64,000 nucleotides of DNA from assembly GCA_032622095.1 (NCBI GenBank), contig CP136064.1, positions 264,597,863 through 264,661,862 on the forward strand, read 5' to 3'. The notes beneath the pieces were generated by a model. The model was not told the DNA's origin and searched no databases. It saw only the letters and a list, made by a program, of their open reading frames with translations. A program made the position numbers and the translations under genes. This document shows, piece by piece, positions 44,443 to 54,771 of the stretch; position 1 is the first letter of the stretch, and every line of letters starts with the position of its first letter. Source of the stretch: Siphonodentalium dalli. Lineage: Eukaryota; Mollusca; Scaphopoda; Gadilida; Siphonodentaliidae.

Positions 44443-44841
44443 CAGGGTTCTCACTCATTTCTCCAAATTTAAGCACTATTCAAGCACTTTTCATGGACAG
44501 CAGTGATAAATTTCAAGGACAATTATAGTTGACCACTATATTTTGACGCTATACTAGAACGGCCTCCAGACATTCTTCCCATATGAATTTTTTTTTTCTT
44601 ATAATATTGAAAGATACAGTGCAAAATATGGCTCAAAGAAAATTATCACATAAAATTTTTATAAGGATTTGAGAGAAATGCTTGTTCAAAAAGACTCAAT
44701 TTGACTAAATTTAAGCACTTTTCAGGGTGATGCCTGATGGGTGAAAACCAAGTACTATTCAAGGGGAAAAAAAATAATTTAAGCACTTTTCAAGGAAGGA
44801 TATGATATTCAAGTATTTTTTTCAAAAGAGTGGGAACCCTG
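44443..44841. mobile_element. Element S, complete, nested in D
   Basis: CAGGGTTCTCACTC and GAGTGGGAACCCTG ends, CTCAA on both sides (44438..44442, 44842..44846). The interior repeats AAGCACTTTTCA words. CAGGG ends suggest hAT-like ancestry, but a 5-bp duplication is atypical. Confidence 0.75.
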
Positions 44842-44985
44842 CTCAATATATAACACTCCTTCTACCGTTTTATTTATCTGTTGGCTGCTTTTATCACCTT
44901 AACATCTTTCCAAATGAATAATTGACTGTTCCGATGCACACTTTTTAACTGACTGAGAGAATCCATTTGGTATAGAAAGGGTTAA

Positions 44986-45522
44986 AGAAGCTGAATAACC
45001 TGATGCTGACAAAAACACTGAAACTTCTAATAATAATCAATGCTTTTATATTGCGCATTCCACAGTAAATTAGTTTTAATGTGCTTTACACGATTATTAC
45101 CCCACCCATCATGCAGCCATAGGGCATTGATTAACACATCCTTGCTCAGGAGGAAGAAATCCGCTCAGCAGGAAGAAATCCGAGCAGCAAATGAGCGTGT
45201 AAGGATTACCATACTGACATTATCCATCAACTCCCAACAAGTCCACCGTGACAAATGTAATATAAGATGGCAGAAAAATCCAGAAATGTGAGGATTGAAG
45301 AGTTAAATAGATGAATTCTGGTAGTTTATTATATATCCTTGTAAATGTATTGACAATTCTGTTTTACTTGTCTGTTTTAGTATTTATGCTTGCCTTCCAA
45401 ATCTGAATGGTGCCAACTCCCACCCCCCCCCCCCCAACCGCTGATGCTGCCGGCACCCCAGTAAGAAGCCATCTATGCAGGTGGTTAAATGGAAAGTTAT
45501 TTCATTTATGCTTCTTCTGTGA
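44986..45522. repeat. Intron with a TTTATATTGCGCATTCCAC-type repeat fragment
   Basis: 45030..45100 has AATAATAATCAATGC, GCGCATTCCAC and GTGCTTTACA, words of a repeat common in marine animals. GAGGAAGAAATCCGCTCAGCA is locally duplicated at 45150..45190. Confidence 0.4.
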
Positions 45523-45923
45523 TTAACCCTTTACCCAACAAACCGGCCAAAACCGGTCAAATAAAGCTTCAACAGCCTAAAATATCTTCGTTCTGTCTCA
45601 ATAGAACCATACAAATATGGATATCATTGGAATCGGCTCCTTGACCACATTGTGATAGTTACAGTTATGCCCTGTGCCAATGCATTCTCTTATATATGCG
45701 AGTCGACCATAGGTCGCCTCGCATATATAAGAGAATGCATTGGCCTAAAAAAAAATCTTTTTTTAACACTTTTTACCATTTTTTCTTACATTCTTTAACA
45801 ATTTTATAATTTTTAATGTGTTAGGCCAATGCATTCTCTTATATATGCGAGGCGACCTATGGTCGACTCGCATATATAAGAGAATGCATTGGCACAGGGC
45901 CCTTCTGTTGGGTAAAGGGTTAA
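45523..45923 (-). mobile_element. A MITE copy 8
   Basis: Complete; TTAA both sides. The second hairpin is preceded by GTTAGGCC in place of GTTAAGCC. Confidence 0.9.
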
Positions 45924-46045
45924 TGCAAGATAAAAAGCATCCTAAAACCCACAAACAACATGTCTTTATTACTACACATTCATGAGTCATGCATGAAAGT
46001 ATCATACCTTGATGTCTATCTGACAAGGTGGACATAAAAACATGC

Positions 46046-46200
46046 ATATAGTGTGTCTGACATTTGCAGAATGAGGTCCCCAGAGAGTGAATTTAGTGAT
46101 GTTACCAAGCAGAGTGGGCTAGCATCAGCAAATTCACCCTCTGTGTCCCTCATTCTGCTTAGGCCTCATCTTCGGGAAGTATATGTAGTCTCAAGTTCCC
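46046..46200 (+). mobile_element. G element, left module only
   Basis: GTGTGTCTGACATTTGCAG to CCTCATTCTGCTTAGGCCTC, then AGTATATGTAGTCTCAAG. Confidence 0.7.
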
Positions 46201-46353
46201 TGCAACAACTGCAGTCAAAGTTATTTGCCAAAGCGACCAACACTGTGTTATGCTAAAAAATGCAGCAAGCGGAATTCAAATGCATGATATCTTCACACCA
46301 TGACCATAGATATCTCTACAATGACATTATGATCCTGCTGAACACTAGATAAC

Positions 46354-46597
46354 TTAACCCTTCATGATGGGAGCTGCACAGGTGCAGCATTAAAGATCCT
46401 GTGCCAGTGCATTCTCTTATATATGCAAGTCTCTGATAGGGAGCCTCGCATATATAAGAAAATGCACTGGCTTACAGGGTCAAGGCAAATATTGTTAGAC
46501 AAATGTATTCCCTTATATATGCGAAGCTCCCTATGGAAAATGCATTGGCACAGGGTTTTCAAAAAATTTCAGGAAGCTCCAGTCATGCTGGGGTTAA
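46354..46597 (+). mobile_element. B MITE copy 8
   Basis: TTAACCCTTCATGATGGGAG start; CAGTCATGCTGGGGTTAA end. The second hairpin has lost its loop-side right arm (CTCCCTATGGAAAATGC). Confidence 0.82.
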
Positions 46598-47090
46598 ATG
46601 TGGTAAATGTTTTTGAGCTTAGGAAATGAATTCTCTCAGAACACAACAAAATATCAACACAACAACTGAGTGCAAGTGTCTTCAATGAAGGAATCTGCAT
46701 AAACCTGCCAAACTAATATCCTAAATTGATGACAGATAATTAAGAAGTAATGTTTTCATGGCGCAAGCAAATGTTATAGAATGAGTTTACCAACAATGTG
46801 AAGAGCAAATCAGCTGGTACGACATCGAAATTATAGAAGGAACAGTTTTGCATGGAAAAGATATCACTTAGATGAAAGTTACAGTTATAGTATAGATGCG
46901 GTCTACTCTGCGAATGAAAAGAAATAGAAATAATTGTTCCCACACATGATTGTAGATCATGTAGTGGGGAGGGGAGGGGGCAAACATGAAAGATCTATGT
47001 TTGTACTGCCAGCAAGAATATCAGTCAAAGACAGTGTAAAAGAAAGAAGTTTTGAACTATGCACCTTGCTGAGTGAGCTACGGGAAACCA
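46598..47090. other. Intron containing the candidate exon 46791..46907
   Basis: Apart from that exon no feature seen; GGGGAGGGGAGGGGG at 46966. Confidence 0.3.
46791..46907 (-). CDS. Candidate exon, function unknown
   Basis: The minus strand has a pyrimidine-rich acceptor (ctatttcttttcattcgcag), then 117 bp open in one frame (39 codons, phase 0 to 0), then a gtaaac donor. The product includes SRPHLYYNCNFHL and QNCSFYNFDVV, with two Asn-Cys pairs and a hydrophobic end. It matches no family I recognise. Its exit phase suits the phase-0 entry of the acidic exon at 25268..25454, which would occur by chance one time in three. It lies outside the recognised repeats. It could be an upstream exon of the same gene or a chance open stretch. 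Confidence 0.3.
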
Positions 47091-47098
47091 CAGGTAAT

Positions 47099-47526
47099 CA
47101 AGTCTGAGTTTAGTTTGCATGTCATTTGCAGAATGGGGTCCCCAAAGGGTGAATTTAGTGATGCTATCATAGGGGACCTCATTCTGCATAGGCCTCATCT
47201 TCTATGGAAATTTTCTTTATTATCAAATTTCTATAGAAACATCCTCACATAGATTCTATTTCTTTTTTAGTTTAGTTTCTCTTTTTCCCCAAATTGGTAG
47301 ATATGACACATTGCATAATTGAGGTTCCCAATGGGTGTACGTTACAATATTCACCATTTGGGAACTTCAATCTCAGTCTGTTTCCCAAAGCAGATGAGGC
47401 CATGCAGAATGAGGTCCCCAAGAGGGTGAGTTTGGTGATGCTAACCAGCTGTGCGGAGTAGCATCACTAAATTCACCTTCTGGGGACCTCATTCTGCAAA
47501 TGACAGGCACACTAAACTCAGGCTTG
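47099..47526. mobile_element. G element, full length with 8-bp duplication
   Basis: CAAGTCTGAG and CTCAGGCTTG ends. CAGGTAAT (47091..47098) and CTGGTAAT (47527..47534) flank it, seven of eight alike. Two modules and a 240-bp interior define the family. Confidence 0.87.
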
Positions 47527-47575
47527 CTGGTAATCACAAGGTAACTATGAGTGTTTCCACTAATTCTGTCCACTT

Positions 47576-48040
47576 TTAACCCTTTACCCAACAGAACGGA
47601 CCTGTGCCAATGCATTCTCTTATATATGCGAGTCGACCATAGGTCGCCTCGCATATATAAGAGAATGCATTGGCTTAACACATATTAAAAATGATAAAAT
47701 TGTCAAAGAATGTAGAATAATATTATAAAAATTGTTAAAAAATGTAAGAAAAAATTATAAAATTGTTAAAGAATGTAAGAAAAAATGGTAAAAAGTGTTA
47801 AAAAATTTTTTTTTTTAGACCAATGCATTCTCTTATATATGCGAGGCGACCTATGGTCGACTCGCATATATAAGAGAATGCATTGGCACAGGGCATAACT
47901 GTAACCATCACAATGTGGTCGATGAACCGGTTCCAATGATATCCATATTTGTGTGGTGTTATTGAGACAGACCGAAGATATTTTAGGCTGTTGAAGCTTT
48001 ATTTGGGCGTTTTTGGCCGGTTTGTTGGGTAAAGGGTTAA
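47576..48040 (+). mobile_element. A MITE copy 9, expanded spacer
   Basis: The spacer between hairpins contains AAAATTGTTAAAGAATGTA-type units twice or more, giving 465 bp in place of about 400. Both TTAA intact. Long side reads GGGCGTTTTTGGCC. Confidence 0.9.
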
Positions 48041-48513
48041 ATAAAGAAGGTCTGTTTTCTCAGATACATGAGAATTCCTGCTCTTGCCAAAAATGTTAGG
48101 GTTATTAATTACAGATCAACAATATCCGTACATGAGTACTGACTGCCCGGAAACATCAGTGGACATAGGTTATTATCATTAACAAAAACAAACAGGAAAC
48201 TCAACCTCCAAGTGATAGGATAGAGAGAGGTATAACAGGTGTGAAAACATGGATACCTGGGATATCCGACAGACACTAGGTATGATGGTGGCCAGCAGGT
48301 GGGGCCATAAAGCTGAACTAATTGGTGTTTATTGAAGTGATATTGGTGAAGATTGATACTAGAATTATCTGTAGCTATGATCTGGAGAAATATTTTGAAA
48401 GTCCTTCAGAAGGTGTGAGTAATGAGCCTTTGAGATAATCCGGTTCTGATCTTCTAAAGATTCACTGGATACGGCCACTTGGCAGATCGAGAGCCGTATG
48501 ATGTTCATATACT
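48041..48513. other. Intron, nothing recognised
   Basis: A minus open stretch (ESLEDQNRIISKAHY) looks protein-like, but lacks an acceptor with a pyrimidine tract. Confidence 0.25.
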
Positions 48514-48845
48514 CAATCCTTGAAATAGTGTGCCTGTCATTTGCAGAATGAGGCCCCCAGAGGGTGAATTTAGTGACACTAGGCAAGGATCACCAAATTC
48601 CCCCTCTGGGGACCTTACTCTGCTTAGACCTCATCTTCTGGGAAGTATCTATAGTCTCAAATTAAAATTGTTTTTAGTTACTTTTTCCCTTCTTGGAAGT
48701 TTCTATATCGTATATCCCATAATTTTCAGAAGCTAAAATGCATAAATCGAGGTGCCCAATAGGTGAACATCACCAACTTCAACTGGGGAACTTCAATCTG
48801 ATCCTTGGCTGCCATAGCAGTTGAGGTCTAAGCAGAATGAGAAGC
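48514..48845 (+). mobile_element. G element, right end lost
   Basis: CAATCCTTGAAATAGTGTGCC start, as in 16550..16700. Interior like 29926..30358. Ends after GTCTAAGCAGAATGAG. Confidence 0.72.
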
Positions 48846-48899
48846 CATTACCATGAACTGTTACATCAGGGAACTAGCCCAGTGTTGGTATCCAGGTCA

Positions 48900-49402
48900 G
48901 TCCACTCAAGCTGGGAGCAATCAACAATAATTGGCCACAGTGATAGAGATAGCTGGTAAGCTGGAAATGTGGCTATGGACTAAGAGGCTAAAACTCATCT
49001 CAGCCCAAAGACTTATATCAATTTCTTGCAAAATGGATGTTCACAATTTTTCACTACACACCTAACATAATGTTGAGATTCTTGAAGCAGTATTGAACTC
49101 AATTAAATTTCCACTCCACCCTTTTACTAGTTCAGATCACGTACTTTTTTATATCAGTTATTCATTTCCACTCAATTTTTGTATTTGCTGAGAACGCTAT
49201 TCGGAAAATTTCCCTTCTAAAACTATGATTAAAGTCATCTTTTTTGACATTTCTATTGTTATATAATATGCTTGATATGGTCTTCGGATAGTATAGATTC
49301 CTTCATATGGTGTACTAGCTTAACAATTAAGTAGTTTTCTGTGTAGGTCCATCCAAACTTTCCACCTCCTGGCATAGCTCAGGAGTTAAAACCCCTTAAA
49401 CT
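48900..49402 (+). repeat. Dispersed repeat K, copy 2
   Basis: Collinear with 6196..6865. It holds the empty TTGA (49073..49076) where B lies in copy 1. Confidence 0.7.
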
Positions 49403-49563
49403 GGTGGAACAAGATTCCTGCCTGACATGGTCGGAATACCAACTCATACATCAGGTACATGTCATCAGTCAACTAAAATAACACAGTATTGTTTGCTTTT
49501 TCAATTATCTCAAAAGATGTTAAATGATGTGTTCAGGGTTCAAGAACTCTGTATAATATAACA

Positions 49564-49827
49564 TACAGTAATGCCCTAATTAATCGACTGCTTAACCACA
49601 GCAGAATTATGGGTAACTTTTCGGGATTTAGTCGGAAATATGGCTTGTTGGCATTCATCGGAAAGCTCTCCCGGATTTAGTCGGAAATATGGCTTGTTGG
49701 CATTCATCGGAAAGCTCTCCCCGAGAGCTTTCCGATGAATGCCAACAAGCCATATTTCCGACTAAATCCTGAAAAGTTACCCATAATTCTGCTGTGGTTA
49801 AGCAGTCGATTAATTAGGGCATTACAT
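49564..49827. mobile_element. F MITE with 49-bp internal duplication
   Basis: GGATTTAGTCGGAAATATGG to CATCGGAAAGCTCTCC occurs twice in the left arm, making the element 264 bp. The right end is ATTACATA, lacking TG. Confidence 0.87.
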
Positions 49828-50045
49828 ATTTTTAATAAAAATCAAGTCTAATAGCATTGTACCACTTAGTAAGTTGTTTGTTATCTGAACATGTTCCATC
49901 AATGAATAGGTTTTCTTCTGCACTTTCTATATTATCTGTCGAACAGCTCACATTTCATTAACATCCCTCAAGATAAATAATGGACCATTCCAATGTGTAC
50001 TTTTAAGATTGAGTAGGAGAATCCATTTAGTATAGAAAGGGTTAA
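49828..50045 (+). mobile_element. D MITE, right part
   Basis: GTTATCTGAACATGTTCC, AATAATGGACCATTCCAATG and CCATTTAGTATAGAAAGGG then TTAA. The left end is not found beyond the F insertion. Confidence 0.65.
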
Positions 50046-50071
50046 AACTTTGAAAGTGGTTAGAAAACATA

Positions 50072-50331
50072 TGTGGCACAGTGGACTAGCATCACCAAAT
50101 TCACCTCTGGGGACCTCATTCTTAGTCTACACATGGGTGAACATCACCAACTTCAATTGGGGAACTTCAATCTGATCCTAGGTCTACCATAGTTGAGGCC
50201 TAAGCAGAATAAGATTCCAAGAGGTTGAATTTGGTATGCTGGCCCACAATGCGGATAGCATCACTAAAATTAACCCTCTGGGGACCTCATTCTGCAAACT
50301 GAATGTCAGACACCATATTTCCAGACTTGAT
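50072..50331. mobile_element. G element, left end lost
   Basis: Begins in the right arm of a left module (GACTAGCATCACCAAATTCAC). Right module is complete to CAGACTTG. Confidence 0.7.
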
Positions 50332-50656
50332 CATAAAACGCCGAATGCATCTATAATCAGGGTAACTATTCATGAAGCAGATGAAAATCACAGAAGATAT
50401 TGTGACCTCAGAGAACTCAATTTTCTCATCTGCTTTTATACAGGCATCAATCCAAGGTAGAGATAGAGGCATCCAAACCCCTGCCAACATCCACCCATTT
50501 GTTTATATAGACAGGAGTTTTTATTAAAAGCCTCATACTGCCCTTGGTGCATTTATACTGAGATGATAAGGCCACTCAGTGAATTTCTGGCAATTGCCTG
50601 AATGCCTGAGGTGCATTCCACACGGTGATTGTTCATAAAGAGCAGCTCTTCATCTT

Positions 50657-51056
50657 GAAGTATCACACCCTGATGTTTATGTGTATGTTATGGGGATGTA
50701 ATGAAGTATCACACCCTGATGTTTATGTGTATGTTATGGGGATGTAATGAAGTATCACACCCTGATGTTTATGTGTATGTTATGGGGATGTAATGAAGTA
50801 TCACACCCTGATGTTTATGTGTATGTTATGGGGATGTAATGAAGTATCACACCCTGATGTTTATGTGTATGTTATGGGGATGTAATGAAGTATCACACCC
50901 TGATGTTTATGTGTATGTTATGTTTATGTGTATGTTATGTTTATGTGTATGTTATGTTTATGTGTATGTTATGTTTATGTGTATGTTATGTTTATGTGTA
51001 TGTTATGTTTATGTGTATGTTATGGGGATGTTTATGTGTATGTTATGGGGATGTAA
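50657..51056 (+). repeat. Nested minisatellite: six 46-bp units, then seven 17-bp units
   Basis: GAAGTATCACACCCTGATG repeats every 46 bp at 50657..50887. The last unit continues as ATGTTTATGTGTATGTT every 17 bp (50903..51021), closing with ATGGGGATG. Long open frames here are by-products. Confidence 0.92.
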
Positions 51057-51121
51057 TTGTTCCTCAAAGCTTGTCCCATCAATGTGCCATGTGTATTGCA
51101 CCCTGGTGGGTATGTATACAT

Positions 51122-51519
51122 TTAACCCTTTACCCAACAAACCGGCCAAAACCAGCCAAATAAAGCTTCAACAGCCTAAATTATCTTGGGTCTGTCTCAA
51201 TAGAACCATACAAATATGGATATCATTGGAACCGGCTCCTTGACCACATTGTGATAGTTACAGTTATGCCCTGTGCCAATGCATTCTCTTATATATGCGA
51301 GTCGACCATAGGTCGCCTCGCATATATAAGAGAATGCATTGGCCTAAAAAAATATTTTTTTAACACTTTTTACCATTTTTCTTACATTCTTTAACAATTT
51401 TATAATTTTTAATGTGTTAAGCCAATGCATTCTCTTATATATGCGAGGCGACCTATGGTCGACTCGCATATATAAGAGAATGCATTGGCACAGGGCCCTT
51501 CTGTTGGGTAAAGGGTTAA
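51122..51519 (-). mobile_element. A MITE copy 10, abutting a B end
   Basis: Complete. Its right TTAA is followed at once by CCCTTCCATGACTGGAG, the end of a B element. Confidence 0.9.
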
Positions 51520-51552
51520 CCCTTCCATGACTGGAGTTTCCTGAAATTTTTG
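51516..51552 (-). mobile_element. B MITE end fragment
   Basis: TTAACCCTTCCATGACTGGAG and TTTCCTGAAATTTTTG only; the remainder is absent. Confidence 0.7.
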
Positions 51553-51623
51553 GTTGGGGAATATCTGCTACTGTATTCAGGCTTCCAACCAGTAGAATGA
51601 CAACAACCACATTTTTATCTAAC

Positions 51624-51990
51624 TTAACTATTCCATGACTGGTGTTTCCTGAAATTTTGCGAAAACCCTATGCCAATGCATTCTCTTATATATATGCAAG
51701 TCTCCCATAGGGAGAAATCTTGTGAAAACCCTGAGCCAATTCATTCTCTTATTTATGCAAGTCTCCCATAAGGGAGAAATCTTGTGAAAACCATGTGCCA
51801 GTGCATTCTCTTATATATGTGAGTCTCAGTCTCCCATAGGGAGCCTCACATATATAAGAGAATATGTTGGCCTAACATTATTTACCTTGACCCTGTAAGC
51901 CAGAGCATTCTCTTGTATATGCGAGGCTCCCTATGGGAGACACGCATATATAAGAGAATGCACTGGCACAGGATCTTTACTGCTGCGCAT
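51624..51990 (-). mobile_element. B MITE with internal triplication, right end lost
   Basis: TTAACTATTCCATGACTGG start. A unit from GAAAACC to the TCTCCCATAGGGAG loop occurs three times at 62-63 bp spacing (51661, 51724, 51786); only the last has a full hairpin. The distal side stops after CAGGATCTTTACTGC. Confidence 0.8.
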
Positions 51991-52690
51991 GTATTCAACA
52001 GATTCCCAGCCATTGAATACCTATTATTCTATACCTCTAGTGGAATACATGCCGGTCTGCTTTGGGTGATGCCCCGATCATCACTGATTATTCATCAGAC
52101 ATAAATCACAATTTTTATGAAGGTGACAGTCATGGATTGAACTCATTTGACACAACGGTGTACAATAAATACAGAACACAACCTGCATCATAATCTCGAA
52201 TCTTTTATCAAACTCATTGCGGATGGCCCATAGTTACATTTCTCGCGAAATATATCCATGCGGCATCCCGCAACTCTTCGATTGATAAAAGATTCTAGAT
52301 TAAGATGGTGTTGTGTTCTGTCTATATATATGACGTACTCTGCTGTCAAAGGGTTAAGCAACATGAATGGCTGCTCACATAATCCCCGGCTACTGAGGCA
52401 AAATATGTGTACAGGGATCCATTACTTCATGATTAACTATTTCATAATCATACAAACATCTATGTACATTGCACCCTGTAGGGGATGTGTAGGCATAGAA
52501 GAAATAGAAACATGTTTGCAGTATTCCTGAAACTAGATTAGGATATGATTACATTGGTATAATTGTTCACTGAAGATCTAAGCATGTGATATCCTGCTGA
52601 GGAGAGATATGAATCACTGTTTGGGGAATATCTGCTACTGTGTTAAAGAAATGAGAAATAATTCCAAAAATGACCCAAGGTTAAAGATGG
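51991..52690. other. Intron, nothing recognised
   Basis: GGGGAATATCTGCTACTGT at 52623 repeats 51556, and TTAACTATTTCATAATCATA at 52434 repeats 52957, so parts of this region were locally duplicated. Confidence 0.4.
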
Positions 52691-52960
52691 TTTATCCTTC
52701 CATGACTGGAGCTTTCTGAAATTTTGCGAAAACCCTGTGCCGATGCATTCTCTTCTTATATACCGGTATACGAGTCTCCCATAGGGAGCCTCGCATATGT
52801 AAGAAAATACTATGGCCTAACAATATTTACCTTGACCTTGTAAGTCGGTGCATTCTCTTATATATGCGAGACTCCATATGGGAGACTCGCATATATGAGA
52901 ATGCACTGGCACAGGATCTTTAATGTTAAAGCAGCGCGGCTCCCATCATGAAAGGGTTAA
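52691..52960 (-). mobile_element. B MITE copy
   Basis: CCTTCCATGACTGGAGC start with TTAA changed to TTTA; CATCATGAAAGGGTTAA end. Hairpin 1 has TTCTTATATACCGGTATACG in the arm. Confidence 0.82.
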
Positions 52961-53251
52961 CTATTTCATAATCATAACCATGGTCGGCCTGTTATTTTGA
53001 CATTTAGACCCCTAAAAAAGCTAAATCTTTCGATATTGACAAACATTTCTTACATTTTTAGTTTGCAGTCCATGTCCATTTTTTGCTAGTTATTCACATA
53101 ATAAATTGGTCATGGGTTTGATCCCGTGCCAACCTTGCTAGCCAAGAATGTGATGATGATATTCGAGACCTAACCACGTCAGCTACGGGGACATCCTCTT
53201 AAAGGGAAGACAAAAAATCAAGTTCTGCCACTTCTTTGAAAATATCCTACT
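52961..53251. repeat. Intron with a possible tRNA-derived SINE remnant
   Basis: CATGGGTTTGATCCCGTGCC at 53111 is a B-box-like word, followed by GTGATGATGATATTCGAGACC. No A box found at the right distance. Confidence 0.3.
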
Positions 53252-53651
53252 ATAACCCTTTACCCAACAAAACGGCCAAAACCGGCCAAATAAAGCTTCA
53301 ACAGCCTAAAATATCTTCGGTCTGTCTCAATAGAACCATACAAATATGGATATCATTGGAACCGGCTCCTTGACCACATTGTGATAGTTACAGTTATGCC
53401 CTGTGCCAATGCATTCTCTTATATATGCGAGTCGACCATAGGTCGCCTCGCATATATAAGAGAATGCATTGGCCTAAAAAAAATCTTTTTTTGACACTTT
53501 TTACCATTTTTTCTTACATTCTTTAACAATTTTATAATTTTTAATGTGTTAAGCCAATGCATTCTCTTATATATGCAAGGCGACCTATGGTCGACTCGCA
53601 TATATAAGAGAATGCATTGGCACAGGGCCCTTCTGTTGGGTAAAGGGTTAA
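53252..53651 (-). mobile_element. A MITE copy 11
   Basis: Left TTAA changed to ATAA; right intact. The second hairpin has ATGCAAGG in the arm. Confidence 0.9.
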
Positions 53652-53979
53652 CCCTTGGATTACCATCAACTAAACTGACCACAGGAAGTCATTGACTAGA
53701 TAATACCCTAATCTACAAGGAGATTGCACTGGGGTCACTGATAAAGACCTAGGCATAAAAACTGTTTACAAAGGATGTACAGATTTGGACAATCATCAAT
53801 GTGTTCTGATAAAGGAAAACTCAGATGTCAGAGGTATATCTCTGTTATCTCATCATATGTGATATATTAGGTAGAACCCTGGGAATTGTCAAAAATAACA
53901 TGGGTAAGACTTTTGCCTGGACAGAAGAACTGATATTGGCTGAAACATGTATTGCCTGGGCTACAATGTATATTCAATC
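53652..53979. other. Intron, nothing recognised
   Basis: No feature seen. Confidence 0.3.
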
Positions 53980-54209
53980 TTAACCCTTTGAGTGCCAGGG
54001 GCCGATATTATCGGCCCTAAACCTACACAATAAGTCTGTTAAAGAATATAATAAAATATATTAAAATTGTTAAAAAAAAAAATTGTTAGGCCAATGCATT
54101 CTCTTATATATGCGAGGCGACCTATGGTCGACTCGCATATATAAGAAAATGCATTGGCACAGGGTATATGGGTTGATACAAAAATCGGACCTGGCACTCA
54201 AAGGGTTAA
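53980..54209 (-). mobile_element. C MITE copy 2
   Basis: Reverse of copy 1. TTAACCCTTTGAGTGCCAGG start, then GGCCGATATTATCGGCC, a single hairpin, and TCGGACCTGGCACTC end. Confidence 0.88.
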
Positions 54210-54317
54210 ATGGATATCGCATGTTTAATCCCCAAAATTTGGTAAGAGGTATCTCAAAACATACCTATGCGGAAGATTTCCGAACAAATTCATTGATGTA
54301 GATTATAGTTCTGGAAA

Positions 54318-54534
54318 TAGAGTAATGCTCTAAGTAATCGACTTCTTAACCACAGCAGAATTATGGGTAACTTTTCAGGATTTAGTCGGAAATATGGCTT
54401 GTTGCCATTCATCGGAAAGCTCTCGGGGAGAGCTTTCCGATGAATGGCAACAAGCCATATTTCCGACTAAATCCTGAAAAGTTACCCATAATTCTGCTGT
54501 GGTTAAGAAGTCGATTACTTAGATCATTACTGTA
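54318..54534. mobile_element. F MITE, complete
   Basis: Left end TAGAGTAATGCTC; right end ATCATTACTGTA. Full arms with CTCGGGGAGAGC centre. Confidence 0.9.
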
Positions 54535-54626
54535 TGTATTTCGTTTCTAATATTTATCAGTAAATTTGAGATAGTTTCGTTGGTGCCGGTTCAAATTTTT
54601 TAATCGCCGGTCTCGTAAAAAGTTTA

Positions 54627-54771
54627 TGGTACTACATAATTTTGATGATTAAAACAAACAGAAAACAGTGCGTGAAATTTTTTAATACTTTTTAATTTAA
54701 CATTGTAGACCCATTCCAATGTACACTTTTATAACTGAATGGGAGAATTCATTCAGTATAGAAAGGGTTAA
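54627..54771 (+). repeat. Repeat T (unoccupied) joined to a D right end
   Basis: ACTACATAATTTTGATGATT and AAAACAAACAGAAAACAGTG are contiguous here with TTAA at 54649..54652. From about 54694 the D right end follows: CCATTCCAATGTACAC to CAGTATAGAAAGGG then TTAA. Confidence 0.7.

Larger units (their letters stand above)
43786..44985 (+). mobile_element. D MITE carrying G, F and S insertions
   Basis: TTAACCCATTCAAAACTAA start, CCATTTGGTATAGAAAGGGTTAA-type end (44963..44985). Host pieces are 43786..43804, 44363..44442 and 44842..44985. Removing the inserts gives a D of about 230 bp. Confidence 0.8.

Noticed and set aside
48365-48586. Protein-like minus stretch ESLEDQNRIISKAHY
   Set aside because: No pyrimidine-tract acceptor in frame, and its start runs into a G element end.
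50839-51243. 134-codon and 92-codon frames rich in YVYVMFMCML
   Set aside because: Produced by the 46-bp and 17-bp minisatellite.
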